A stretch of DNA of 64,000 nt from Patiria miniata (lineage: Eukaryota > Echinodermata > Asteroidea > Valvatida > Asterinidae), in assembly GCF_015706575.1 (NCBI RefSeq), contig NW_024037063.1, positions 8,122,927 to 8,186,926 of the forward strand, in the 5' to 3' direction. The notes under the pieces were generated by a model. That model searched no databases. It was not told the origin of the DNA and saw only the letters and a program-made list of their open reading frames with translations. Of this stretch, positions 22,870-37,800 are shown in pieces. The first letter of the stretch is position 1; each line of letters begins with the position of its first letter. The position numbers and the translations under genes were made by a program.

Positions 22870-25800
22870 GTAAACTATGTCTTTGTACTAATTGTTGCTT
22901 TGATGAACTTGGTGCTTTGTTGGCTTTTGTATGATACAGGGATTGTTTTCTGTCTTGCCTTGAACTTTGGGAAATAAGTTTGGTGAAAATGTTCTTGGTG
23001 TGTACAGTTTCCATCAAGTGACAAGTCAGTGTGTTAGGAGAATTATGACAGAATGCACAGGAAAGTCCAAAATGAAAGAGTACTGATGTGTCTTGCCTTC
23101 AGGTCCATTCCGTGGTGGTGTCTTTCTGCTAATTTTTCCCCTCACATGTTTGACATGACATCCACATTTGCTAATTAAAGCTAACACCCATTGTCACCCT
23201 ATGCCAATGAAAACTTGGAAGTGGAACAGAATCTTGGAACACCAAACAATTCAAGGCAACTTAAACTTGGCAAGCCATGTACAAGTAAGGTTAATATTTT
23301 GATACAGCCAGACGAGAATACAAGGAAGGAAATGTTGACTAAAAAAGTAGATCAGCAAGCACTAGATGGATTTGGTCACCAGAGAACGAACCAATGGCTA
23401 ATGAGTAACTGTACACAAACAATGTTATGTTCAACGAGTTGATGTTGTACCAGCATCTGTTATTCTTTCTATAAGGTTAGTAGCACTTTAACAATTTTAA
23501 AGGTTTACAGTTGAGAAAAACAAACAAAATACATATGTTTGACTGATACATGTAGGGTGGGATATATGTTGAAGTCAAGATTCTGGTGGTCTGTTCACTT
23601 AAATGGTCTTGCTGGCTGTGAAAGAGACGCGTGATGAATGCTGCATTGAACTATCCAGAGTGCATCTTGAGTTATATGTGGAGAGACATGATAAATTAGG
23701 ATGTCAAGTTACTGTAGCTGTCATCTATCACTGACTTTGGCACTACTAATGATGTACACAACACAAACCATGTGTTTATTTTTACATTTGTGTGTGGAGT
23801 CAGAAGTCAGGTGTATATTTTACTCAGTGCATGCTCAGAAAAAAAAAAATTGTATATGATTGCTGCATTTCCATGTTGAAATATCAAACGTAAATAAACT
23901 TCCTCCCAATGAGATTTGTTTTACATCAGCTTTCAGTTTTTAATTGAAAATCTGTGGTTTATTTTGAAGTTGTTCTTTGCTGTAAGATGTACATGGGGCT
24001 ACATGTATAGTGTACTTCACAAACGTGTATAACAGTCATATGATCTATCATGTAATCTCTATGATAATTGTTATCCCTTATTTGTTATCCCTTATGTTAC
24101 CATATCACTTTTGTTATTTCATTAAAACAAAATATTTGAAATGGAACCATTTATAATAGGCTACATGACAGTCTTTTAATACCAGCATTCCGTTTGGACT
24201 TTGCAACGAGACGCGTATCTGTCATTCCAATGTAAACAAGTAATGAGCGTCATCCTGCAGTCTGTGTCATCGTCATTCTATGGTACAAACGTGGGAGAAT
24301 TGTCTCTAAAAGATAAACCTGTGATGATACCAAAAGATATTTGAAGAAGCTATGAATATGGCTAACATGTGAGTAATATTGAACATATCTGTGCTCCAAA
24401 AGGGTGGAGTACAGGTACATGTACATGTTTTAGCATAGAGTCTAAATGGTTGGCGTGTTTAAGAAATATTGGTCATGATTTCTCAATGTCTTCTTTTCTG
24501 TCTGACCATCCTAAATGTGAGTACTGACATTTGTTTTCATTTAGCATTTGCTGTTGGACCATATGTTTAAAATGTAGTAAAAATAACATTCACAGTTTCT
24601 TATGTTTGAATTTTGTTTTCAGAAGTCAGAATCATCATGATTAATGCATGTTGGTTTACTATTAAACATCATTTTTTTAAAATTATAGGCCTACTAAATC
24701 AAGATTTGTTGATGTGAAAATACCGTAATTTTAATGCTTTTGAGGTTTTGTCAGAATTTGTTAATTCCACGCCTTGACTACAAGTACATGTATTCTAAAC
24801 TACATGTACATGTACATGTCCTTGTACATGTAACTGCTTCAGGCAGGACATGAACATACTACATGTACCTTGACATTTGGCTGTTTTGATTTTCCGATAA
24901 CAACCTTGTGTTCAGGACGAGATCGAAATCCTCATTAGTGCGTAATTCCAAGTAGACCATACAGGCTCATGATCTGTGTGGTATCTACCAGTATTTGCAA
25001 CATTTCCTGTAACCTTCCAATCCTGTTTGTTTCGTTTCCGGCAACAAACTTTACTTGTTACCTCAATTTTCAATAAAAGTAAACGCTTTCACAGTGTTCA
25101 AGATGAAAGGTATATGTATGGTTGTTACGCAATACGGTATGCTTACTGTAGCAAAATTTATGAAACAATATACGAGCATTTATTTAATTTCCCTTAAAAA
25201 AAAAGCTGTGGAATTTTTTTTTTTGTAACAACCTTGGTAAGTTGAGTAATAGTGATAATGGGGCTTACAACAATCATGCTTTGATAGTTAATTGTCCAAG
25301 TATCATCTGTTCACTGCAAGTTATCCCACCAGAAATGACTGGGAAAGCTCTCCGTCATTTAGATTTAGGTACCGGTACATGAAAGTTTCTGACATACTCA
25401 CTGTGTATATGCAACTTTTGTGAAATTGGGCCATTGGTTTTCAATGCTGTGCAATGAAATTTTCGGCGGATCTGATCCAAATAACTTGTACCGGGTATTT
25501 ACTGGTACATACACTTCTGCAATAAGAGTATGATATATTGAACTATTAAATGTTAAGTATTTAGCCGGATTTGGTTCCCTCAGATGAAAAATAAGGTTAA
25601 TTTTTAATGGTCTAAAGGTGTGTTTGTACCTTTACATAATGAGTGCATGTCTTTTTATGCCATCGTTTCGTACCAATCAATTACCATTATAGAGCAGGTG
25701 GCAAAAGCACACTTCTCTCTACCTCGACACAAGGCCAGTAACACCACTCAATGCAAGTCCATGGCATTTACATACATGCTAAGTTGCATCATGATGGTCT

Positions 25801-28800
25801 CTATCTTGAACCTTTATCAGAGGTGATATTTTATTAAGAGGTTGCGACTGTGAAGGGGTATCCAGAACTGTATTTTGTATTTCAGTGAGTGATAACATTG
25901 AGAGGAACTTTATAGACACTGTATTATGATGAGTGTCCTTACGGCCGGCTGGGTGTAGCAAAGGGATGTTTTCCAGTTCACAAGATGACGGTGAAGAGTG
26001 TACATGTGCAGCTAGACATTTGAAGGCAAGTGGTCATGTATACTACCGGTATGTACAGTACGGTACTGTACATACCTGTACGGTATCTCTTGGTCTAAGA
26101 CTTCATTAGGATTTTGTTCTCTTTATGCAGCTGGTCCCTATGTTAAAATTATTTATTTGATGTGTTCATTTTGTCTCCTCACATGGTACACGTATATTAT
26201 CGGAACATTTTGAGCAACCCTGTGTGATTGATGTTGTTCAACCAATTCTAGTGCTCATAATGGAATGAGTCATTAGCAAGTTCAGTGCCTAGTCCATGCA
26301 CTATTCTTGACAACTTAATTGTTTGGCAAACAGACAATCGGTAGATATTAGTCAATAATTAATTTTTATCCTTACATTAGGAATATTTTTTAATTGGTAG
26401 ACAGTGTACTGTACTGTACGGTATGAGTGTATTAACACACAGTGTGCCTGCTCTGATTGTAAATTTACATTGCATACGTGTGCATTGTACATATGTATGT
26501 AGATCCTTGCATATCTGTACATTATTTTTACAGAATCGGTTTCCCTCAAGTCTGTGTTTTATGTCCCAATTAAGTGACTATCTGACAACTTTTATGGGGT
26601 TTCTTATTCACATCATATGAAGTTAGAGTTTCTTTACACACTTGATGCAAAATGCTGAGGTTTTTTTTTACATCATGGGACTGGTAACCTACATCATACA
26701 TGTAAAACAGATAATCAGTGTTATAGGTTTAGAGAGTCATGTGCATACATGTAACTGTCTCATTTTCTGTCTGATCATCATAAACAGTGGTCTTTTCCAT
26801 CCCCAAGCACAACTAAGACCATTATCACTGTCAACAAATGCACAACAGTTTAGGACCAAGAAAGAAACCATAAAGTAAATCTATTGTCTGGCCTGTAAAT
26901 CCTTCACAGTTGTATTGTCCCTGTGAACAATCATGGGTCAGTTTCTAGTAACTTAATTCCCCTGCCAACAATGGCAGTATTATCACTGTGATTATGCCTG
27001 GCCTTCTTGCTGGATTCAGTGACTAGCGGGCTTTTTGTTGTGGAGGGATTTCCAATGAGCTGACTCACACACAGCGCTGCAATAGTGCATATTTCTTGAA
27101 AAGCAATTTTGCCCCGTCTTCCGGTTTGTGGCTGTTTTCTTCATCATTAAGAGAAAGACAATGTGTATCCAGATGGATCTTGGTGATCTCTGAAGTTTAT
27201 AATCCACCTTGGTATGCAGTGCTTCTCATTTATATGGAACCTACCGGTCGGTATTGTTGTTGATCTGTTGTTTGATTCGTGGCTGTAGGCACAGTTTGGT
27301 AAGTTTCATAAAGTTTCAGGCCATACTTACTTATTGCTAAAATAAATTTTAAACCTGTTTTAAACAGTGTTTTTAGTTCTTGGTATCAAAGAGTAGTAAG
27401 TAGAATGTAACTTTGTAACAGTTATGGAAGTAACAGGTTTACATGTATTTAATGCTGTGGGAATCATTTGAGAGGCGTTCGGGCAAAATGAGACAGAACT
27501 GGGCAGAGGTCGAAATGAGGGTCAGCAGGTATTATGAAAGAGAGTTCAATTCTCCTTGCAATACTGTTTTTTGCACATCAATCGGCCATTCCATTGACAA
27601 GTTGTGTGTGTTTAAGTTTCACATTAATCAACCTGTCAAAAAAGTAAATACTGAGAAAAGGCCTTTAAAGTATCGAGTTTTGTTTCGAGGTGCAAAATGT
27701 CTTTCCCTAAAAAAACCTTTTTTCCCTCAATTTTTATACTATTTTTATATTTTACAAATATCAATAAATCTGAAAATCAAAAAAAAAAATCACCCCCATT
27801 TGGTTTTTGCATTTTTCTCCACTAAGGCCTGAGCCCAGTTCCATCTCATTTTGCCAGAACACCTCACATTTTACTGACCTGAGCAATATTGCATTACATG
27901 TACATGTATCACAATCAGGATGTTTGGCTAAACTTATGGTCCCAAACTGCAATGAAAAGGGAATACCATATTTTGTTTCTCCAACTGTCCAAATGTAAAA
28001 ATGCTGTAATCAAAACCTCAAAAATACATGATGAGAAATTGAATGCGCGCATGTCGTTTTTTTTCCCAACAAAAAGTACAGTGTGGTGCGGTCACTCAGT
28101 GCCTGGACTGGTTCATGGATATGGTCAGTGTACTTCAATCAGTGCTTGAAGTGCAGTTTCACACTCCAACTCCAATATTTACTGCCAGCGGCACAGACTG
28201 ATATCCGCCAAACCTAGTGTTATTTGGACCAATTTCATGCTCAAGTACCATAGCTGTGCCTGTTGTAGCTTGAGCCCGATTTCCTGTGAATGACCACTGG
28301 TTGTCGCTAGGACAGATCACATTCCATGGACACTGCCTCCTTGTCTTGACAAGTTGCCATCTTCCTGTAACAAATAGTTGTGAACCTCAAAAAATGAGGA
28401 CACTCCAGAATTTGGACATTTCTTAAGTTCCAGTGGTATAATTTATCATTGTAAAAATATAGGACAAATTGTGCAATAACTGGTTATCATTAGCATACAC
28501 TGCATTTCTAAAGTATTGGAGTTGTTAAGTTACAAGATACACAATACAATCTCTGGGAATCATTTTCATTTTAGGATCTAGTTTTTCTAGGTTGTATCCT
28601 CCTTGGATATTGACCAAACCTGGAAACTTGGAGTCAAGTTGCAATATCGGATGATGGGATATCAGCTGCACATGGAAATCTGCATTTGTTCCTGTAAAGT
28701 CAACAGGAATTCTGCTTAGCTTAAAACTCAGGGAACTCCGTACATGTACAGTACATGTACAGGCCACAAAGCCTGAACAAAATCACAATCTGTAGTGATG

Positions 28801-31800
28801 CAGGGTAGTTTGATTCTTCATTAGTAAATTTTACAGTGTACATTTAATGATACTATAGCAATTAGCATCACCATTCGCCAAAAGTATATTTCACTTATTT
28901 TTTAGATTTAGGCCTATATATATAACAGAAGGACCTGGAGGTTAACACTTTAAAGTACACAAATAAATGAAGAGATGCATCGAATAAAAACCACGTCATT
29001 TTCACCTGTCAGATGTGCACACCCCTCATCTGCCCTATGGCCGTCAGGAAACCTCCAGCCTATCATCTTACAATAATTGATTTCCTTACACTGGGGGACT
29101 AATTGCTACTGTCTGATTCTGGTCTGGTGTTGGCAATCGTTGGTGAGTGCATTTTAGGAGATAAGTTTATTCATTGATTATTCCCTGAAACTCTTGGTAA
29201 CTGAATGTCTTGACAGTTTTGTAAATGCAGTACTTTGTACTATGAACTTTGTGCATGAACAGCAGATGGTCCTTTAGAGCTTGGTGTTTGAGACACACTA
29301 TAGTGGGTAGGGTGTGGCGAAGTACATTTTACGACTGAAATAAGAGTCTGCATACATGGACATTGTAGCTCTCTCTTTGCCACCGTTGAGGGGGAACTTT
29401 GCTACGGACTCCATCACCTGATTTAGCAGGCCTAGAGAAACGTACAGGAACGGCTGAAAGTCTTCTAGTAAAAGCCGAATTTGTTTTAAGTTGCAAGTAT
29501 GTGATTCTGCAGAACTGCGGTTTGCATTCTTATGCAGTTTGAAAGATTCCATCACGGTTTGGTCACACTGGAGAGCAGCTGCTTGGACATGTAGCTGTCA
29601 ACACGTAACATTGCCCACAGGAAGCCTAGACATCAGGCAGTCATTTCTACTCTTTTTGCTGAAGGGGAACACCTACTAGTCACCTCCTCTCTGAGGACCT
29701 CCAAAAATAGCTGCGTATATCCAGTCCAGTCTTTATGATAATGTACGACCTAGTTTAGTTGAAAAAATTGAAAAGCCAGGTTTCAGCACAACATTGACTG
29801 GTACCGTACATGTGTACATTTACAAAGTTCTGTAGATTTCGACAGAATTTTATTATAATTTGTGTCTTTATTAACAAAACAAGATGTGTAACAAAGCCTA
29901 GGACAATATTGTCACAATCACAGGATTCAATGAATAGGTAGTATTACTTGGCAAAGATGAACGGTTCAAATCTGATCATGATGTAGTTGTTGTCTCTGTC
30001 CAGGTTTTCTCTGACCGAGAATGTCTTCCTGTATATGTCTAACCAATCAAATGTACATGAAGTGCAGTCAACTGACTAAATTTTTAAAATTTTAACCCCA
30101 AAAATGGTCAAGTATTATTTGGACCAGTATACATTCAGATATTGCATCAATCACAGAACAGAAGGTATGTCTGATGAATGTCCAACTGTAGTCCAACAGC
30201 TCTAATAGAACAAAATGTGGGTTTTCTTTTCCAAAATTGTGTACTTATCTAATTAAATTATATTTGTCAGAAGTATTGTAGTAGTACAATACAAAATAAA
30301 TACATGAAAATGAGGTTCTGTTTTATCTTGGATTGAAGTTCTGTCTTTTAAGAAATCCAGATAATCTCTCTTTCCTGCATGTGCAAAAAAATTACCGGTA
30401 AATGCATGACAGTATGGTCCTACTTGAATAGCCCCCTCTTGTGACAGGAAATGGGTGACCACAATATATGTCACTGTTCACCTGTGGTTCGTGATTGCAC
30501 ACATGTGCGTGTTGGTCAATTATATTGTACATGTATAGGCACAAGCAAAATTTAGCACCCTTATCGATGTAATAAATATAAACTTTAAACTCTTGGTATT
30601 TGTCATGGCATACAGCGTACAGTGTATTACCTTATAGTGTCCAGCTGACGTCCACTTGACCTGTGTATTGTGGTGCTATAGAATTCAAATATCAATATCA
30701 TTACAATTATTGCAGTTAGTAATACCTTCTTTGTATTTTGGTGATTTTCAACCCGTTGTGATTAAGTAACTGATTTAAATTGAAAAGACTTCTTTGCATG
30801 AAGGAAACAACTCACATGCAAAACTGGAGGCCTTGATTTAACTCGAATTGATATTGAAATGATAGCGATTACGTGTCAGTGATACTCAGCCTAGTTTGAT
30901 AAGCTGTCATAAATTTGTGTTTGATGAGGAATATATGCATCAAGTGGCGATATCCAAATAGACAGATAATAGATGTTAGTAGAGGTGCATTGTATAGTTA
31001 CATCATGTACCGGTTTAGTACATGCAAGTCTGTCTACATGTGTACACGTACATTTACAATCACATTTACATAAGTGGTATTATGCATGCTGGTATGCATA
31101 TAACATGTACATGTGCATGTATGTACACCGTACATGTACAGTTGCCCATTTAAATGTATAAGTCATCATTTACGCAAGGCAAATATGAATCTGTATGCTG
31201 AAAACTGCTGGTTGTCTTCTCAACAATGGCTGCGAGTCTGCGACACATTCATATTTCTTCATGGGTGAATAAGTGTCCCTGCGTTGATCAATGATAATTG
31301 CTCTATTGATCCTGGTCAATTGGTTGGTCAGTTGGTGAGTTTCCTGCTTACGTATGACCCTCTGATCAGAGTGGATTTCTTGCCAACATGTGATACAACG
31401 TCCATGTAAATGGACTTGGTAATTATAATCATGAATTCGTCTGACGTCATCCCGCGAGGACTGAAATAGCCAGTATCTTGAGTACTGCTACTGTCTGCTG
31501 CATAGGAAGGATGAGACACAATGAGGCAAGCCAGTGGTGAAGTGTAACTCTGTGTTTCTGTCTCACATGGGATCAATATAAGCATGGGGAATGTACCAGT
31601 GACGGAGGCGTTGGGACGCAGTGGTTCCTACAACATGTCCCCACAGTGGTAAGGATTCTCAATCATGTCAGCGGCTTAGATTCTGTCAATTAACTCTAGT
31701 ACATTGTAAAATAACATGATCATGTGGGGAAATGGTGTGTGGCGGACGGTTTATCTGGTTGGGTTGCTACTGCAGACGTGACTGCTCTGCTGTCTGACCT

Positions 31801-34800
31801 CAGTCAGGCGGAAATGATGCACATCAGCATCTGTAACTGGCTTCAATAATTTCATGTCAAATCTTTGATTTGTTTTTTGTGTGTCCTGTCCCTAGAGCTA
31901 ACTGTGATTCACGTTGTTAGGTAGTCTCTGTGTATTTGCTGTCTGACCGTAGCCAAACTGATATTGTGCTTTATCATTGGAGAGTCTACATGTATGTATG
32001 ATTTTATGTATCAAAAACTATCATTGCATGGATAAGCTCTGTTAAATATGATAGAAGGATTGGAAATCTGAGCCTTTATATGCAAAAGAAAGTTAAGCTA
32101 CTTTCCACAATGTATATGCGTAGTATAGTGTACGACAGGTTACCGCTGTGAATACCTTGTAAACTGGATGGTCATTTTGTGTCAAACTGTTTTTGTACAT
32201 ACATGTACCGGTTGGCCTATCGGTACATCTGTGATCTGTCTTTCACCAGCGATATAAAATGAAACTTGAATCAATGTTGGCAGCCAAAGCCATTAGACGG
32301 ATCACATTTCCACACCCCCCTGATTCCTAAATCAGTAAATTGACGGCAATGGAGATCTGTCACAGAAGTGTACTACGATCAATAGTTTATGAACCCTGTA
32401 TTGGCATGCACATGTATCATGTTTCACTGATCATCCTACAAATGTGTAGGTGTACATGTCTGGTACAATATTCATGAGTGTGTGCAAGTCCTTGTATGTT
32501 TAAATGCCTTTTTTTATGATAAACATATGTTTGTCTACCGGTATATCATTTAAAATATGTAAAATAACTAGCTGTAAAAAAAACTATTCACTGCACTAAG
32601 CCAATAATCTCTCAGGCAAACAGCACCAGCAATACTGGCCATATCTTGTGGAGATTGTCCTGTGTTATGTCCTGTGTTTGTCATTTGATGATGCTTGGTT
32701 CCATGAGGAGATATGTACGGTAGGTCAGCTTGGATGAGTGAGGCCCAGCCCCTAGGGGTGAGGAGGAAATGGCAATCCATTCACCAACTTGGGAATTACC
32801 ATTCAGTCATCTCAAGCATGTTTGGAAACCAATCTGACAATGGGACAGTCTTCTAGTCAGCTGTCTTGAAATGCAAAAGTTTTGACTCTCCTGCTGTCTG
32901 AACAGTCACAGACAATCAAAACACCAGTTCTGTTCAGACAGCAGGAGAGTCAAAACCTGCCATGCCTTTATACACAGGCTACGCACAAGTCACAGGTCAG
33001 TCAGATCATATTTCTTGTAGGCACTGTGACTAGTCAAATTCCATCAACAGACAGGCTAGAGGGGGAGGGGTAACACCCATTTAAGTACATCTTAATTTTA
33101 TTATCTTGTATCAAGAGGATTTTTGCTATGTTTTACCTTTGCTGGAGGTATTTCAGCAATTGTTTACAGTCACATATTTAGATGATTTTATTTACAAGAT
33201 TTGGGATATTGTCAACTTTGCGCATGTCTTGTTAATTTTTCAGCCACTTTGCATACGTACATGTATATGTTTAAATCACCATGGATTATGCATACATGTA
33301 CCGGTACCGCATGCATACAATGTACTTGTAGTCCAAAGGCTAACTGGTTTTTTTTAAATCACGTGTCTAGTTAATGCAAGGCGAAAAACTCTTAAGGCCA
33401 TCTACTTGTGAAAATAGAGGGGAAAAGAAGCCAACATGATCCACTGAGATACTGTACCTTTCTCTGTTCTGTATTGACTGAGGCTTAAAAACAGTGCATA
33501 GGCAGCTGGCTGAGCAGAGATCAATGGAGCAGATCCTAATGGAGAGTTAAGGCACCATCCTGTGAATCAGAGTTGCCTCACGTTAGTGTGGCTGATGACC
33601 AAACCCAGTATCTATGGCAACCGATCCATTTGCTTCTAAATGTTTGGCAGGGAAGAATGTCTGCTTTCTAGCTGCAAGGACATTGAGTCAATTTTTACAC
33701 ATAGATTATGGGAGAGAGGGAGTCAGATTTTGATGGGAACTGTGTGTATGCTTCAGTTGTGCAAAATGAAATATTGTTTAGAGACATCGCCATTTCATTG
33801 AATTTGAAAATTATCTGTTTCCAAATTTTAAAGCCTTTAGGAAAGTGTTTGTCAGACTATGTACCTTCTTGTCAGGGACTTATAACTCTTAATTGTGTAC
33901 ATTTATGGCTCTGTCTACATGTAAATTGTGAATTTTTTTGTGATTTCTTTTTAGAGAAATTATGTAAAATATAACCAAATTGGTGAGAAGTTTGTCTTTA
34001 TAAATGCAATCATCAGTCACCATGGCCTCATTTCTGGAAGGGAGCATGAATTTTCCAGATATATGAGCTATCTCTGCTAGCTTTGTCAAACTGTTAATCA
34101 TTCAAACACCCATTCCATGTTTATTGGATCCTGGCCCCAAAGTGAATCTGGCTAAGACTATTTTGAAATATTATAGATTGTTTGCATCATCTTTAAAAAA
34201 AAAAAGAAAAAAAAAGGAAATGTTGTTCATGGAAGGACATTAAAATTGTTTTCATTGTTCTACAGACAAGTGCATGTGGTACATGTGTACATGTACAATG
34301 TATAGTGTTATGTGAATGACATGTACATGTACATGTAAACATAATGTGCTAGCCGGTATTTGTTCATGCATTAATTATTAGAGAGTACAGTACAGAGAGG
34401 CTTTGCTCAGTATATGATCATTAACTATCTTGCTTAAAATAAGCCCTTTAGCCCTGGTTACTGTGTCCATGGTAACCAGTCAAACTCATTTGCGCGCATG
34501 TATCGGTAGTTTGCTTTGTAATATTTGAGCTAGTGTACTAAAGCAATTGTTATTTAGAAGGAAAAAAAAATCACAAACTTGGGAATTTGAGGGGAGAAAC
34601 ATTGGTGCCTTGAGCATTGAAAACAAAAAATTTGTATTTTTGTTATTATTATTATTATTATTTTGTATAATTTTTGGTTAACAAATTTTGATTTTTCAGT
34701 TTATTTAGCTAAACATCCTATTTTATCCACGCTTTAATTAGATTTCTTTCTACATGAGCATGTACCGAACATGTCCATATTACCAGACCTTCTGTTGCCT

Positions 34801-37800
34801 CAGGAATCTTAATGGATTCAAAGGTTCATGTGGTCATGTTAGTTTCCACAGGAAGCGAATCTTCCCATTCAGTCTTATTGCTTGAATAACAGGTGACATA
34901 GGCAGACATGTGTCAGGCCTAATGAAATATTAGTTAGAGTGGCAATTCATTTTTTTCATCCCAATAGTGGCATTAACTGCCACTTAGTGACATGACATTT
35001 ATTCAGGAAAAGAAGTACATGTAGCTGTCAATGTGAATGTACATGAATTTATTTATTGCTGGCGGATCTTTTAAATTTGCAATGGTTTATTTAAACAATT
35101 GTTCCTTCCCCATGGTAATGATATGCTAAACCCGCTTTTGTAATTTTTGAAATGTATCATTTTCTTTTTCTTTACTTTAGTATTATTTGTTTATGAAAGT
35201 TGTCCATTACAAGGCTGGAAAATAACTATGTAAAATAAAGTCAAAGACAAGCACAAAGCTGTAGAGGTAAAAATGAATCATTATTTGTAATGATTTATTT
35301 GTAATAAATGTTATTCAAATTGTAATTTGACGTACATGTACATTTTTATTTCTTCTGAGTCAAATTATAGCAATATATTTTCAGCTGTTAAAAAAAACCG
35401 ATTTGATCAATAAGGACTAAATATAAAATGACACCATCTACATGTAGATGAGAAATGTCATTACAATATATAGTGGCTTTGTAAGTTGTTGAGGCTATAG
35501 GAACTACATGTACATGTTGATAGCACTGTGTGACCTTCTCATGAGACCCAAGGAAGAATAGGTCACTATGTGCTTCAGGCACTGCTCAGGCTCTGGTATG
35601 GCTGTAGTGTCTGACAACAACTGTTACAGTTTGTATTTTTGTCACATAGGAATAATCCTGCATAAAAACGTCTGTGAAATCTTGAGAGAATGTCTACAGA
35701 CATATACATGTATTATATGTCTTTGCAGTTGTACAGTGTACGTGTACATCTAATAAACAAGGAACTCTATCTCAGCCAGAACTTCAAAAATCACTTGTAC
35801 GAATTCCCACCTTCATGTTTAACATAAAAACTATCTACTGTATAAGATCTACATGTGTATGTTGATCTCCCCACAGACTAAAGCAATAATGAGACTAGTA
35901 GGCTTACAATAGGGAATGATCCAATACTTGTTTTTGGTTAAAACACTGTAGGCATACATTGTATTTGCAGTGGTGGATATGCCATGCAATTGCCCGCGGA
36001 TATTATTCAGCAAGAATGACTGGCCAATGTACCTGCACCAGGTGTTAAATTGGGAAATGCTGATTCTGCTGGTAGTACTGTATACACTAAAATGTATCTG
36101 TTGGATTATATTCCTCACATAAATATAGGCCCCTTAGCCACTGTTTTAGAATGAACGAAACACAAATTACACACGTACATTATTGTACAGGTAAGAGACA
36201 GAAACAAAAGATTACAAATTGCAATAAATTTAGAAGGTTGATATACAAGATATCAGGTGTTTTTTTTCTCAGAGGAAAAGGATATGTGAATGTGATACAT
36301 GTACTACAAAACTATAAAAATTGTTGCGTGATCATTGGATTTTCTTCTGGGTCACGTCAGTATGATTTTAGCACAATTTTAGCACAAAAGAATTCCATGT
36401 AAGCAAACGATCTGTCCAGGTGAGCAGTTGACATAAGCCATTCAGGCTGAAAAGAGGTACACTTTTTACTGCTGGTTGAGAAGTCCACCAGAGAATTATT
36501 ATTTTTGTTAAAACCATAAATTAAAAGCAGTGCTTCCTTAAATGAATGCAGTGAACAATATTTTGAGTAAATGATTAACCATGTAGATATGCAATATTTG
36601 CTCGTGGTTTTGGTTTCATTTTTGTAAAAGCTGAACTCGTTCTTTCTTAATTCATTTACATCCGCTTTAAAAAAAATTACAAATTAACAATTCACCATAA
36701 CATTAGGATCTGTTTATCTGTTTTACATGTACATGTACATGTATGTTGCTGTCTTGTTTTAATGAAACAATGAAATCCAAGTGATCAATTACAGGAGAAT
36801 TCATTCATTTCACCAAACTGTACAAAATGTTCAATTAATACAAGGTACCTACATGTACATGTACATGCATTACAAAGATGTCACAGTAACTGGACATGTA
36901 CATCCTTCACCATACCTGCTTCTTATCTAGTGTGTATTATTAATCATATCTACACGCATTGTAACTTATAACTTCCCTAGCTTTGTATCGGTTGTGGATT
37001 GAGGTCACCTACACGTACAGCACCAGTTCCTGCACAGATGCATATTGTCATGGATGTGTACAATGATTGACATGCATACAATAGGCCTATAACTTGAGTT
37101 TGTTACTCATATCTTTAGTTTTCAAATACAAGTAGTTACTCATGTGGTATTCATGTTTTAAATACTGGTCAAATGCACAATTTTAAATGTTAATTAACAA
37201 AGTAACATGATGTCTGAATGACGCTGCACTCGTATTACATTTGGGGGGGGGGGGACAGTGTCAGCTTAAAAAAAGTTATATTTTTAAACCCTAAAATAGT
37301 CATCACTGGATTTCAGAAGAGAATACATCAAAATTATTTGTCTTTATTGTTGTTTGTGTGACCTTCACATATTGATATGACATTTTTGTCCGCCAGTGTG
37401 TACATGCATAACGAATTATCTGCAGCCCAAATCTGCAGAAAGAAATGAACAGCCCACAGTGCATGCAGTGTGGGCTTGGTTGGTTCTGTTCCAGTGAATC
37501 TATATTGTGTACTGCCAAAGCAGAGTGAAGCCTTTGTCATAAAACACATACCTGGTCATCAGTGCATGTCAATTTTGGGAAAAAGTTGCAGTATTTTATC
37601 AACTTATTTATTTGCTATGACGACATGGGAGAGGCAACTCCCTAATTTATTGAAGAGAGATACGAACTTTGATGGTCAGCATAGCCACCATGCTGAGAGT
37701 TTGGAGGAGCTACACGTTTTGGCAAAATTCCCTAAGAATCATGGAACAGTTTCTCGGCATGTTGCGCAGGTTTCTTATTAATTGTTATTATCCATTTCCT

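Noticed and set aside
22491..22934. 147-codon + strand open frame overlapping IQSEC exon A
   Set aside because: Different frame from the phase-correct exon, no domain, and it reads through the proposed donor; treated as chance.
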